Of a stretch of 64,000 bases of DNA, positions 10,101-22,630 are shown piece by piece. Below the pieces are notes generated by a model, which was not told the DNA's origin, ran no database searches, and was given only the letters and a program-made list of their open reading frames with translations. Both the position numbers and the translations under genes were made by a program. The DNA is from Dictyophora rubrovolvata. Taxonomy: Eukaryota > Basidiomycota > Agaricomycetes > Phallales > Phallaceae. Where the stretch lies: the NCBI GenBank assembly GCA_029959195.1, contig CP114123.1:1240001-1304000 (forward strand), read 5' to 3'. Position 1 is the stretch's first letter. Every line of letters starts with the position of its first letter.

Positions 10101-11950
10101 TTTTCTTTTGTTGGTATAGCACTTCTTTACTGAGACATTGAAGCTTGTCACTTCGGATATTGGGATCTTGGAAAGCTTTTGTCTTATCGGTGGTATACCA
10201 GTATTACTAGGTCTGTCTTTTGGTACCGGTCCTCTGCAGGAAAGGCTCATTCTGGGATAGGATTTATATCGAAGAAATATTCATCAGAATGTCGCCTGGA
10301 AGCCTCGAACTTTATACGTTTACTGTGTAACTCATCTGTATTAACATTACAGATGTTTATCTCGTACGTTTGTGTATATGATCTCGAACATACGATCTAA
10401 CCAACGACTAGGTGTCGTGGTCTCCGCGCTTTAGTCGATCTATTGGACGAAGACTATGCTGATCAATCTGAACTTATTTCACATGCTTTGAATGGAATAG
10501 GAAGTGTCTTTGACTTGCACAGCCCGACGCCTAAAAACGATTTTTGTCGTATGTTTATTAGAGAAGGACTGCTGGACCCGCTGTCAACGGCACTTCTTAA
10601 TGTCACGGCCAGCAAAAAGGATTCAGCCGCCGAAACTAAGATGCAAATAATACAGATAATAATCGTGTTTTGTCAAGTCTCACAGCAAGACTTTCATGTC
10701 CGAAACGCCCTGGGCACTCGAAAGATTATTCGGCGTAAGTTTTCAATTCAACAGTTTGATTTACTGTATCAATGCGTCCATTAGGTTTATTGCGTGCATG
10801 TGAGACGCTGGAGCCAGAGTATCTTGCCCTTATGCTTAAAGCTGTCAAGCATCTATCCATGAGCGCAACTCTACTTGATGTTTTGCAAAATGCCAATGCC
10901 CTGGAAATTCTAGTCAGGGTTTTGGAAGAGCAAAGCTCTGGTGTTCATAGCACGGTGTGTAGTGCAACATGATTCTGACTGTCCCCTCATTCATTCCATT
11001 TGAACAGGAGGTTTCCAATCATATTTTCCAGATATGTTTCAATTTATGTCGCTTGAACAAACCTCGTCAAGAAGAAGCGGCTCAAGCTGGTATTATATCC
11101 TGTCTGAAGCGAGTCATTGAGACTAGTTCTCCCGTCAAACAGTTTGCGCTACCAATTCTTTGCGATTTAGCTAGCGCCGGAAAGAGCTGCAGAATGCTTC
11201 TATGGCAGCACGACGGCTTATCAATGTACTTGAAACTTTTGAATGACCCATATTTCCAAGTTAGCGCTTTGGAAGCTATATTGGCTTGGTAAAACACATC
11301 TATTTTGTGCAGAACTTTTATTAACGCCTTTCAGGTTACAAGACGAGCCGGCTCGAGTGGAAGATGTTTTGATCCAACCCGAAGCATCACAGTCAGTACT
11401 GAAAGCGTTCGTTACCGCGAAGGCTAATTCATTCGAGAATTTTCTGGATCCATTCCTCAAAATATGTCGAATGTCCTCCGCTGTAACAATACGCATCGCC
11501 AAAGCCGAATTCTTCCGTCGTATTATCGATCGATTGACACATAGTAAAGCTCTTGTTCGACTCAATCTACTGCGTATTTTGCGAACAGCTTGTGATGTAC
11601 ATCCTGATCGAGCGAGCCTGGTCGCCCACTATGGGCTCTATGAAATCATCGAGAAACTCAGCCGGCTAGATGGAGCTGTTTTGGTTCGAGAGTTGGCTCG
11701 CGAAATTATACCGGTCGTGGCTCCGCCGCAAGGCCTGAAAGCCGCAGGTACTCCCAAAAGTGCTATTGCGCCAAAAAGGCGTGTTCGGCGAACTTCATCT
11801 GATGCTGGAATAGGAAGTGATTTTCCGATTCCCGTCTCGGCTTCGAAACCGAGGGTTAGACCATCGCGACAAAAGCTGGGCGATATACCGTGGCAACAAC
11901 AGTCATATGCAGATGTAGCGACGCGTCCGCCTCGTCCGAGCCGTCCCTAA
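7198..11950 (+). CDS. Septation-initiation-network protein kinase, Cdc7/SepH (Cdc15) type
   Basis: Twenty-two exons: 7198-7248, 7304-7349, 7408-7496, 7547-7576, 7636-7700, 7760-8016, 8064-8115, 8165-8291, 8346-8553, 8610-8903, 8961-9148, 9200-9497, 9540-9616, 9669-9710, 9761-9907, 9959-10093, 10144-10210, 10261-10363, 10412-10734, 10785-10954, 11008-11288, 11335-11950 (about 1221 residues). The STE-group kinase domain shows [40 protein letters not shown] and GSPYWMAPEII. Next comes the family mark [13 protein letters not shown], then [16 protein letters not shown], then an ARM-like helical half. In fission yeast Cdc7 acts at the spindle pole body downstream of Spg1 to trigger septation. Exon 11 ends in AAGGGG|TGT, where no canonical donor fits: either VADFK is encoded to 9148, or a GTGGCT donor at 9134 is used. 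Other junctions are clean. Confidence 0.9.
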
Positions 11951-12212
11951 ATAATCCAGATATGCCCAAATATCTCGATATCAACGATCCTAACAATCCT
12001 TTGCAAACACGTCGTCAATATTTTTCTTTAGCCTCACATATCCTTTACAGCATTGCACCCGTATCACTAGCAATCATTCGTTCTGGTTTTATATGGTTGT
12101 ACAACTAACGAGCTTCTAATATTATATCAGTGCATATTTAACAACACAAAGTGGGAAGTGAACGATTGGACGATGATCGTGAGAAACCAGCAGGACGTTC
12201 AAGACGGCGATT

Positions 12213-14485
12213 ATGATGACGCCGACCGTCTGTTCCCCGTTGATCCTTTTGACTTTGCTCCTCTTATTCGTAAATGTGAACACCGAACAGATCGTACTAA
12301 CCCAGATAGAAGGAGATAATCAGTCTGCTTTCGAACTTACACTGTCCAGGTCTCGCTTTGACGATGTATGCACGTTCATATCTTCAAAGACGGTACAAAG
12401 GCACCGTTTGTTGTCAAAAAACAACGGCATCGTAGTTCAGAGAAAGCACACACACGACCAAAGTATGCCAACTAATTCAAGCGAAATTCTCGAGTGGCTT
12501 CAGATTTTCGCGTATACCCCAGAAGCCGCGTGGTCGAAGGCTGCAGAATTGTGCCCTTCATACGTTCACTGGCAGGCTGGCAAAATAACTCGAGACCTTC
12601 TAGTCAAACAACAACAACCTTTAGAGTCTACTCCTGTAGCCCCCCCTATTGAACTTTTCCCTCTCATAACTTCCGGTCCCTCGTGGAATAGAGTTGACGT
12701 CACGTTCTTTGCGGACGGGTGTAAGCCCGTCTTTAACCACTTTCATCTCTCAAGTTTGATCATAACGATTGATAATAGATCTATCCGATGAGAAGGAGAA
12801 GTTTTTAGCGGACGCTAAAAGGCTAGCCGAGGATATCTCTTATAATCACACTTTCGCCTCTGTGAAGCCATTGCTCAATTTTTGGGCTGCCTTTTCCCCC
12901 AGCCAAGAGGCGAGTAGTCCAATAACCTTTATATACACTGTTAGAACTATACTCATAATGTAGTAAATAGAGCGGAATTGGCGTGGGAGGCATACCCAAA
13001 AAGTGATATGTATTGATTATGGGGAATTTCCGCAAACTAATGGCTTTCTCAAACCAGTACAGTATATGGCCTTTACCGTGATGGAACCGAGCTTCGCGCT
13101 GTTTATTGTAGTAAGTTGCAAGTGGCTCGTCTTGCCTGTCAATCCCTCGGCACTATGTGCGATTACCCACTTTTACTCGGAAACGATCCATATTATGGAG
13201 GTATTCAAGATCTTTCATTTCTATTTATCGTAGCATTTATTGCCATATTTTAGGTTTGGGAGGTGAATTTACGTATGTGCTGAAACTCTGGAACACGGCT
13301 GTTGACCCACAAGCTCTCAATTGCAGGATATCTACGGCATCAGAAATCAATGGTCCATCGGTTCTTCGTCATGAATTAGGCCACTCGATCATACGGATTG
13401 GTACGGGATGCTACTATTCGTTCTTATGGATTCCATTGATACTGAATTTACAACAGGAGAGGAATACGACGGTGGTTTTGCATATTACGGTGTCAATGCT
13501 GTCCATAATGTTACAAAGCTACAAGATGTTACTTGGGCCCACTGGTTATCCAACCCGGAAAACTCGCGCTTGGACGGTCAGATCAAAATAGAACGTTCCA
13601 ATATGCCTTTTCAAGTATATGCTTGGGAAATGCTCAACACCACAACACCTTGGTCAGCAACATTTCCTTCCTCTGGAAACTACGCTCGGTATCGCGTTCG
13701 TTTCTCTCTGTCAGGCCTGCCACATGCTAGTGCTCTGAAAGTTTATTTGGATGGCAATGATCTAGGCTGGAAACCACGAGAAGATATCGGGTTGGATCGT
13801 TGGCATTATGATATACTCGGTCATACTGGTCTAACAAACTCTGTTCACGAACTTCGCTTTGAGCTGCTTAATAGTAGTCTCGAAGGTTTAGCGCAATTAT
13901 GTAGTGCGGAAATAATTGAATATGGCGACGAAAATGAGTATGTGCATCATTAGTTACCCTCAACTTAGTGGTTTAGCTCACGAACTACATAGATTTAACG
14001 GCGCCGGCGGACACTGTGGAGTTTATCCTACATTTTCTATAGACAACGCTACCTCCTACAGACCGACGAACGAACAGTGCCTCATGCGACTGGTTACGTC
14101 GTCTGATTTTTGCAACGTTTGTTTAGAGGGTCTATGGCTATCACTATTGTCCCGGATAAGCCTCATCGAGCACTTGATATTGAACCTTGAGAGGGACCAC
14201 CAGTTGTTCACCATGGAGATCATTCCTATTCCTTTGGGTCAATTTCGTTCGGAAGCGCGTTCACTTGACGAAGCTTATAACATTGAATGGACCAAGGATG
14301 GCGTTCCCTTAACACAGTATTCCAACTTGACAAGGGTTGCAGCTCGTGAGGATATCTCTGGGACGTGGCAAGTCATTATTCGTCTCCACACGCCACAAGT
14401 AAGGATGGATCCGGATCAGCTTCTTCAGTCTCAAATCGTGGTTAAGGTTCCACCCAAGCAACCACCATCGGTCGAGATTTTGTAG
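12213..14485 (+). CDS. Secreted IgA-peptidase-like metallopeptidase (peptidase M64 family)
   Basis: Seven exons: 12213-12720, 12779-12909, 12971-13002, 13058-13200, 13254-13400, 13457-13937 and 13993-14485; phases close to 644 residues. A signal peptide is clear (MMTPTVCSPLILLTLLLLF). M64 enzymes are zinc peptidases named after a bacterial IgA peptidase; fungal members are presumed secreted proteases of unknown substrate. Visible marks are DVTFFADGYLSDEKEKF, PSQE|SGIGVGGIPK, YGLYRDGTELRAVYC, LLLGNDPYYGGLGGEF, and the zinc motif HELGHS (about residues 311-316) followed by IG|EEYDGGFAYYG, which carries the third ligand region. Intron 2 (12910-12970) requires a GC donor (GCGAGT). The gene follows Cdc7 in tandem and converges on the phytochrome gene, 145 bp between stops. 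Confidence 0.9.
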
Positions 14486-14630
14486 TTGTAGTATTATATA
14501 TCCGGATATTTAGTGTCTGTCTTCTTCTCTATGAAAAGCAATATACAAGATCGTGTATGCAAGAAAGATGCTATGGCTATAGGTAGTTTGTAAATGGTGG
14601 TATATGAGATCAAAAAAAAAAAGAGGAACT

Positions 14631-17600
14631 TCAGCGATGAAGCTTTGAAGGTAATTCCGGTGCGGATAGCCAACCTCCCGCTTCCCAGCTGCAACCAACG
14701 TGATATAAACATGCCATCCGCTCAGTAACGTCCGTTATGCCACGTAAGATCACACCCAATCGCTTGAAATCAATCGGCTTTAACAACCAACCGTCGAAAC
14801 CGAGTTCTAGCATCTCGTGTCTTTGACGTTCAATCAGCGATGCAGAAACGGCGAAGATAGGTATACGTCCATTCAGCTGCACGGACCTCCTGGAGGTTCG
14901 GATATCGCAAGGCTTGCGACGTTCCAAAGCCCTGATATGTTTGGTTGCTTGGAAACCATCCAATATGGGCATTCTATTCAACAATAGTTAGATTAGTTAA
15001 CAAGTAGCATTCTCGAAAAAGAGCTGCCCACTGGATATCCATCAAAACACAATCAATTGTCCTGTTTGCTTCAACAACCTCTACCCCTTCTTTACCATTT
15101 GTACTCTTCAGAACTTCATACCCATTCAGAACTAGTCTCTTTGTTAAAATTGTTCGATTAATCATATCATCCTGGTTGAACTTAGATCAGCGGCTAAATC
15201 AGGGGCGAAAAACGAATGCAATCCTTACATCAACCACCAGAACTCTAAGCTCAGCATGTTCAGATATCCGTTCTTTGCTTTGTCCCCGTGGCTGTTTATC
15301 GGATGCGTCGATGGAACTTTTGACACCCGTAAAAGAGTCTTTATTAGGTGAAGTTATCTGATGAGGGCTTACATTATTGGAGTTTTGTCAGTGCAACGCG
15401 AATTACTAACCGAGGTAGAGGAATCTTTTCGTGATCCAGATCCGAAGCTGCGTAAAGAACTGTCTTTGTCCGAAGAAGGACTATGAGTCCCAAACGGAAT
15501 AAGGAATGAGAACGTCGACCCTTCATTAGATTTCGAATCGACACGAAGCTGCCCGCCCAATTGTTCAATAATACGAGCTACAACAGCCAACCCAAGGCCT
15601 TTGAGAACATTAGTAACGGCTCTTAACAAAAAAAAAGGAAGGGCAACAAATTACCAAGTCCAGGAGTGTTGGTAGCCTTGGAACTTGTGTCAAGCTGCAC
15701 CTGCTCAAACTCTCTGAACATGCTTTCCAATTCTGCTCCCGACATCCCGCATCCAGTATCAGAAACGATGAATTCCACAGCTACCTGTTGTGGTGTGCGA
15801 AGACCCGGAGGTTCAGGAAACCTCCGACATTCTACGGCTATTTTGCCCTCGGGCGTGTATTTGACTACGATTGATCAGATGGATTAAAAAAAACGAAGCA
15901 ATGACATGAGGGCCTTACGAGCATTAGCCACTAAGTTGCCTAGAACCGTCCGAATTTTCTTCCCGTCACCGATGACAAATCTCGGACTGGCCGCGGTTGA
16001 CACTTGGAACGTTAAGCCCCTTCGACCGGCTTCAATCCTTTGACACCAGGATGTTACAGACTTGAACAACATAAACTCGACGTGCGTCTTACCTATATAA
16101 ATGCACCGCTTCGTCTATGCATGCGTGTAGGTCGAAAGGTTCGTTGAAGGAAGTCTCTCCGCCACTTTCTAGCCTTGTCAAATCCAACAGGTCGTTGATC
16201 GTGAATAACAAACTCTGAGGGAATATATAAACAACATGCTCATCCTTAACGAGGCAAGCATGATACCTTGGATGCACTATGAGAACGCAATAAATTCTCC
16301 CGTGTTTCGCTGTCCAAAGGACCATTGAGGGCCAGTTCGAGGTAACTAGTACGTTGAGTATGAATCTAATATGCTGGCGAATTAGATGGAACACGACTCC
16401 TCACTTTATGATATGGTTGAGCGGAGTTCGAACTGTTTGATGAAGACTCGATAAAAGATTGGAGGAAAGCAAGCAGTCTGCCGCACCTTCATGGCTTGCA
16501 TTCGAAAGCAGTAGATTGGTTAGTGGAGTTGACTGAAGAGCTGACTCTTTCTGTCTCCAAACTTCGATGAACTAGAAACATACTTCATCAGCTAGACCTC
16601 CGGCCATTAGCCAGTCTATCTTACTTTGCCATAAACTAAAGCGAGAACACCAGCTGTCTCTAGTTGCTCATCCGTCCAAGCCCGACATCGACCAACGACT
16701 CTCTCCGACCACATCTAGAATAAAGTTTGATAAATAACGAAGCCAATGGTAACAGGCGAAAATCCAATTACTTTGAAAGATTGTCTAGGTTCAAGAACTG
16801 CGCCTGCACTAATGCCATCCTATTCAAAGACTTAGCACCCCATCCACATACTAATAAATTGACTTACCTTATACGGTCTTCCGGCCCAATGTACATCTCT
16901 CATTTGACCCTTGCGAAGTAAAGCTATGAAGTCCTTTCCACCGGTAGATAATGGCACATATAGTAAACCAGCAATGACTTCAAGACCGGTGGGTAAGGTA
17001 AGATCGGGGAAGTCAAGCGTGACTGCCTGAGATACTTGCAACATCCTGCGGGATTTTTGTTAAGCAACGCCGTCGTGTGTGTGGAGATCTTGATACAACT
17101 ACACTCACTCGAACTGTTTTAGCCGAAGATACTCCGCCAGAATTAGAATCTCTTGCCCTGTGGAACCGGATTAGCGTCAGAAAATAACATAAGTTCATCT
17201 CCTCTGAAAAGAAGCGTACCATGCAGATTTGGGCCTAAAATCTTAGCACCTTCTCCAACGACTAGCACTCCGTAATCAGCATCAAATAATGACAACAAGT
17301 CCTCTGCGTTTGAGATGATGTAGCCCGTTGGGTGCGTATCACTGGGCAGCGTGCTAATCTATCCTGGATTTAAGGAACTATTGTATGAAGTCATAGGAAA
17401 AAAGGGACTTACGAGCTTGCGTGTATGTAATCTTTGCGCATAGCATAGTCTTTCGACATTACGAGATATCGCGTCACTAAGAAGTCTCAGCATTTGTCGA
17501 ACGGGAAAAGATACACGCATTCCATATTCTCCATACTAAATAAAATAGCTCACGTTGCTTTCTCAGTTTAGAAAATTAGATACGCACGGAGTGACACGCT

Positions 17601-20088
17601 ATCAAACCCCAGAGGGATCCAAAAGCTACAATGGACTAAAAAAAGGAGAAATGGTCATGAAACGAGTAAAGTTAGGAAGGCCGCGCGGGCGTACAATAGA
17701 CATCGAGGCTCGGACTCCCATATTTGCCAAATCTGAAAGAGCATAAGACTTTGAAAAAAAAAATGCTTTGACCGAACCAACATTTAAGATGAATTGGGCT
17801 CATCGCTCGCAAGTATGCATGGGTCATATCCTGGACATGGAGTCGGTACTCGGGTAAAAAGCTGTCAAGCGATGTACTCACCAGCGGGTATTCAAGATCT
17901 TTTCTAGAACGCACTACCAGACGAGCCGTGTGCTGAGAACGATCATATAGTAGCCGAACTTTATCTATAACCGGCTGATAAGTAAATTGCTCGTGACGAC
18001 GCACGATCGCATACTTAGCAGATATAATTCACGGGCCTAAAGAATGTTCAGCTTCAGCTTCAATACCGATATGGTAAAACCTCGACGTACCTGAGCAGGT
18101 ATATCACTAGCAGGAAAATGTAAGTTTTTGTACAAATCATGTGTATGAGCCCAATCGACGAGTTCAGCAACGACTAGCCCATTCCATAATTCATCAAACT
18201 GATAGATAAGCACACGATGAAATTGGCACAAGTCTTTAATAACACCGACAACGATCTTGAGGAATATGTCAAGGTCCTTAGCACTAGCCAGCTGATCGTT
18301 GACCTGAGCGAGAACGCTGAAGACATCCATCGTGCCTATACCAGTGTTCTTAATAACTCTTCGCCGATTGACTTGGCCGTGATTAGTGTCACTTCCTCGC
18401 ACCCTCCGCATACGCTCTAAAGCACGTAACGGTTTAGAAAAGCTTGTAGTGCTTTCCAGGATATCCTCGCGACGAGGAAACCAGTTTTCTTCACCCTGAA
18501 GTCCTTGGTGAGAAAGCATATCGTCGTCGTCGTCGTCGTCACCCTTCTCGTCCGGTGTTAACAATGCTGAAGGAGGTCCCGTGGTCCTATCATCGCTACT
18601 ACCACTTAAGGTGCTGGAGCCGGGATCACTGGTTTCACGTGAACCGCGTGAGGAGCTCCCAGAGGAAGCAGCGTCTGACGTAGGAGGAGGATACAGCGGA
18701 TTATATATATCCCTTTCTAGCTCAAATTCGAGAATAATCGGACCGGATGGCGATCGATGTGCCGCACACCAGCAGGTCCAGAAACGACGTGCATCAGGTT
18801 GAGACGAAGCTCCTGCGACAGCAGAACCGGGTTCACCCCAGCCGTTGAGCAGAAACACCTGAGGTCCTTCGGGAGCATCGGTTGCATCGGCGCCTTGATC
18901 GACAAGAAACTGAACGTTATCCCATAGGATATCAGCTTGAGAATCGGGTAATGTCTGTGTAAAGCATTCGAGAGAAAAAAGATATCGTGGCGATAATCCC
19001 AATAGCTCAGTAGCATTCTTGACAAAAATGGAGCGTCGCTCATTTTGCTGAACGAGGAAATAAGAACACGATTGCCCATACCTCTGAAACTTGATGTACG
19101 ACAAGCAGGTCTTGCTCTTCTTCAATTGCTATGAGCACGCCGAATCCTTGAACAGCACCGGGTACACGAATAGGCTTTGAGGTATAGTATATGAAGAACA
19201 TTCCAACACCAAAGAAAGAAAGAAACGAACCTCATCTTCACAACAGCTCAATTTTCCTTCCCGCCCAACAATTACATGGTGGTCTCCATCGCCTAATTGG
19301 ACGTGTTGAAAACGGTAGGTCATCAAGGGTGCGTCGTCGTTCTCGCTTGATTGGACACTAGATGGCGTATCGTGATGACCTGGGTCATCCTTCAAACTTG
19401 AAGGAGCAGAGAGGACATTATCTGCCACAACACGTGAGTTGGACGACAGAGAGCCATCTGCACTTCCGTGACGATACCCACTGGAGCCAGCACGTAGCAT
19501 GCTGGTGCTGTTGTTGATGTCCTCAGACCGAATTGGAGCAAGATGGACGAGACCAGAATTGACAATACTAGATCGTGAAGATTCTGTGTCCGAGGTGGGA
19601 TAACCACTATCTGCCATAGCGGCAGCAGCAACGGCAGAGATGGGCTCAGGGCGCACGGAAAACCCAGAATCTGATCTGTCCGGTATATAAGGGACGGGTT
19701 CTCCTGTGGGCCCTTCGATAATCTTCTCAGACGGCGGATCAAGGGCTGAAGCATTATAATTCCGTAGAGGGTTTGAAGCAAAAGAAAGCCGGTCGTCATC
19801 TTCTCCTGGAAAGTCATGGAAATTCACTGGAAGCTTCCCCTTGTAATTAGCGTCGCTAAATTCAAATGTATCTCCACTGCCCTGTCGATCTTGTAAAGTG
19901 CTGCGGCGTCTCTGTGAGGCTGTCTGGGGGTGGTCATCACCTTCGACTTTGCTGTCTGAAGTAGTTGCATTGCTTGTCATTGGAGCGTGAATCCCGGTCA
20001 AAAGCGAGCGCACAGGGTAGACATACAAGTTCGACGAAGAACCTGCAGCAGTTGCGTTGTTGTTATTGTCTTCTTCATGTCTGGGCAT
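14631..20088 (-). CDS. Fungal phytochrome: PAS-GAF-PHY hybrid histidine kinase with receiver
   Basis: Twenty-four exons between 20088 and 14631 close in phase to 1395 residues: 20088-19231, 19174-19082, 19017-18091, 18036-18015, 17964-17882, 17830-17782, 17732-17695, 17635-17588, 17535-17413, 17358-17220, 17157-17109, 17045-16868, 16819-16772, 16714-16625, 16571-16487, 16432-16405, 16345-16267, 16214-16093, 16037-15919, 15864-15655, 15598-15411, 15357-15229, 15171-15032, 14973-14631. It is a red/far-red light (possibly temperature) sensor. A disordered leader of about 270 residues precedes LSCCEDE, where Cys282 or Cys283 should bind biliverdin. PAS ([12 protein letters not shown]), GAF ([17 protein letters not shown]) and PHY ([16 protein letters not shown]) follow. 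The kinase has NASHEVRTPLNH (phospho-His942), an ATPase region ([27 protein letters not shown]) and a receiver with Asp1280 in CVLMDIQMP and LKPIDF. It is the only photoreceptor in the window. Confidence 0.95.
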
Positions 20089-21818
20089 GTTCCCGCTTCT
20101 CTTTTCGACGACGGAGCGTGAACACTTGCTACTCGTCTCAGGGATGCCTACTAGTAATAATCCGTGCCAGGAAAGGCACGTGACATAATTCGCGTCAATT
20201 ACGTTGGCAACACTTCTACTGCATCAATGCTAAGCGCGCTAAACCTTCTTTTCCGCAAGCCTGTGCCTATGCACAAAATTGGAATGGTGGCTACCAAGAA
20301 ACAGCATGTACAGCCTCCCTCCAGAATATCATTTTCTTGTTACGCGAAAATTGGCGGTCGACGACTCGCATATCCAAAGTTTTTTTCTTCTTAAGTTTCG
20401 GTTTCAAATAACTTAAGAAATTGAAAACTGGCGACCTTCATTGAGTCTGGACTGATGGTCCTTTCATTTTATTTGCCAAGTGCCGTATCTATATTTATCG
20501 GCTTCGTGTTTGAAATTAACGTTCAGCGATGACTTCGATTCATTTATTCAAAGATCATGTGTCCCGCTCAAAGGGCTAACATACTTAACACCCGTCGCAA
20601 AGCTCCGAAACAAGAGGCGACAAAATCATCACAACCCCCCAAATGTGGCCAGGTACTTTTACGACATAGCGAAGACATCATGGCAGAGAAAAAGGTCATC
20701 ACGTCATCGCCTCAAGAAGAACTCATGCACCAGAACAAACTTGGCTTAGAAACAGGAAAAGAAAGGTCAGGCGCAGAAAAATGTCATCCATGCGGTTAAA
20801 CCTTATCCCGGATTACCAGGGCCATAACTTACATGCAAACACCTTCAAGATAAGAAACCGACCTCGAGTCTCTTCTGGAATTTTCCTGGAATAGACGTTT
20901 GCTATAGAAGAAAGAAGATAAGAAAAAGCTATAAATATGCGTATCGATTGAGACCTTTTGAGCAATCGCCTCACGTAAATGCCAAGTTAATAACCTCGTT
21001 GGTTTTTTTGAGATATCGAACTACCGATCACCGGGAGTTTGATTTTAGAAAGCCAATAAGCAGGAGCACCCCGCGTGATGTTGTAGGAGGAATCGCTTTG
21101 GAATATTATTGAAGCCTTTAGGTTTTGATCAGAGTGAACAGAACCAACATAAATTACCTGCAAACCTAAATGATATTAAAATAACAAAAATTTGATTTTC
21201 CACTCAAGACAATGACGAATATACTTATTGAAAATTGCACATTAAAAGATGAAACAGAGAATTAGATACTTCTAGAAAATCGTGAACTTTCGCGAATACG
21301 CCAATCCTATTTACATTAAACGATCACTCACCTATTAGACCTCCAAGCATCGAGTTATTACATTATTGAGTTCGAACGCCACAGCTAGATATCACAGCTG
21401 TTTCCAAATCAAAGGAATGACATATCCAATAAAAAAACGCAGATCAGATTCTAATTTGAATAATTAACAGCACAATTGCGAAAGAACAATCATACTTTCT
21501 GTTCATGTACCATTTGTATCATATAAAAAGATCACTCGGGGAGGAATTGCAATTATAAATACATTTATGGAGAAACAATAACTGCAAGAAATAAGATGGC
21601 AAAGCTGCAGGACGTTAAGATGTTAGGCAAGTACACGAAGGTGAAAAAGAAGAATCTACGCACGAAATTAAAAAGAATTTTCGCAACTTTTATACCAGTA
21701 TAATTTCTGTTTAATGATGTTGATTCAATGATCTAGATAAACCTACTTTGAGATTGACACTCAGCGATCCTTAACCTAATTAGGGAAACACCACCGCCCT
21801 CGCAGGGTAGAGTCAATC
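20089..21818. other. Upstream and intergenic region without a recognisable gene
   Basis: The first few hundred bases belong to the leader or promoter of the phytochrome gene. The remainder is AT-rich with only short open frames lacking codon structure or protein motifs. I see no RNA gene or terminal repeat here. Confidence 0.5.
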
Positions 21819-22473
21819 TCAGGGCTCCACAATACAACCCTTAACCAAATTCTCGAACAATGTACCTAACCACTCGTTGTTCCAGACGTCAATGAAATGT
21901 AAATTGACATCTGACTTCCGACATAGATCGAAGTCGACCAACCTCCAACGATGCACATGCCCATGATTGGGACAAATCTTCCCAGAAGACTCCGTTTCCA
22001 AATCGTCATTAATAACTGACAAGATGTTGCTCCATCGAATGTCCAACGGTTCTATACCCAAACGAGCCATGTCATTAAATAGCTCATATACATCATCTCT
22101 TAGCTCATATCGAGTTGAGAAAGAATATAACGCACTTGACAGTAGGATCAAGGGGCTCTCCGACGGGAATATTTCCACCCAATTTCTCCAAAACAAGTAT
22201 CGAAAGTACCCGACCTTGGCCAGGTAATTCTTTCTCAGAATTCACTTCGTTAACCACCGGACCTTTATAATTATCATACTCTTCTTCATCTTCGGAATCA
22301 TCAGACTCAGAATCTCATGTCAATACGCGATAGCTATCCGTCAGTCGCGCCTGGAAGAACCCATAACATTGAGGAATTGATACACCTTGCAGCTGCTCAA
22401 GTTCTTCATAAAACCAAGCCTCCTGAGCCATGCTTCCAGACTTCTTCCATTGTGAGACTTTCACTACCAATCT

Positions 22474-22621
22474 CTGTAAGTTAATTAGTCTCTTCCCTAG
22501 TGGTCGGTAACGACGACTATATTACCTGTAAGTTAATTAGTCTACAGGTGTGTAAGTACGTTATGTTATTATATCGATATGATTTACTCACCTCTTCCCT
22601 AGTGGTCGGTAACGACGACTA
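22474..22621. repeat. Compound direct repeat; one copy contains an extra 50-bp intron-like segment
   Basis: Two blocks occur twice in the same order. The 16-bp block lies at 22474-22489 and 22526-22541; the 30-bp block lies at 22490-22519 and 22592-22621. In the first copy the blocks abut. In the second they are separated by 50 bp (22542-22591), which on the minus strand starts GTGAGT and ends CTGTAG, like a normal intron of this genome. The repeats sit between the glycine-loop part and the VVKV part of the decayed kinase-like gene. Confidence 0.85.
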
Positions 22622-22630
22622 GGGGAGAGG
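22591..22630. repeat. 40-bp imperfect palindrome with GTAA loop
   Basis: Two 18-base arms (22591-22608 and 22613-22630) pair with two mismatches around the central GTAA. As RNA this would be a long hairpin capped by a GNRA-type tetraloop. One arm plus the loop is repeated at 22490-22519 with the other arm missing. Confidence 0.75.

Noticed and set aside
12695-12702. A further TGACGTCA octamer
   Set aside because: It falls inside the first exon of the M64 gene and is probably coding coincidence.
22474-22621. Direct repeats considered as a CRISPR-like array
   Set aside because: There are only two copies with unequal spacing, in a eukaryotic genome with no cas genes.
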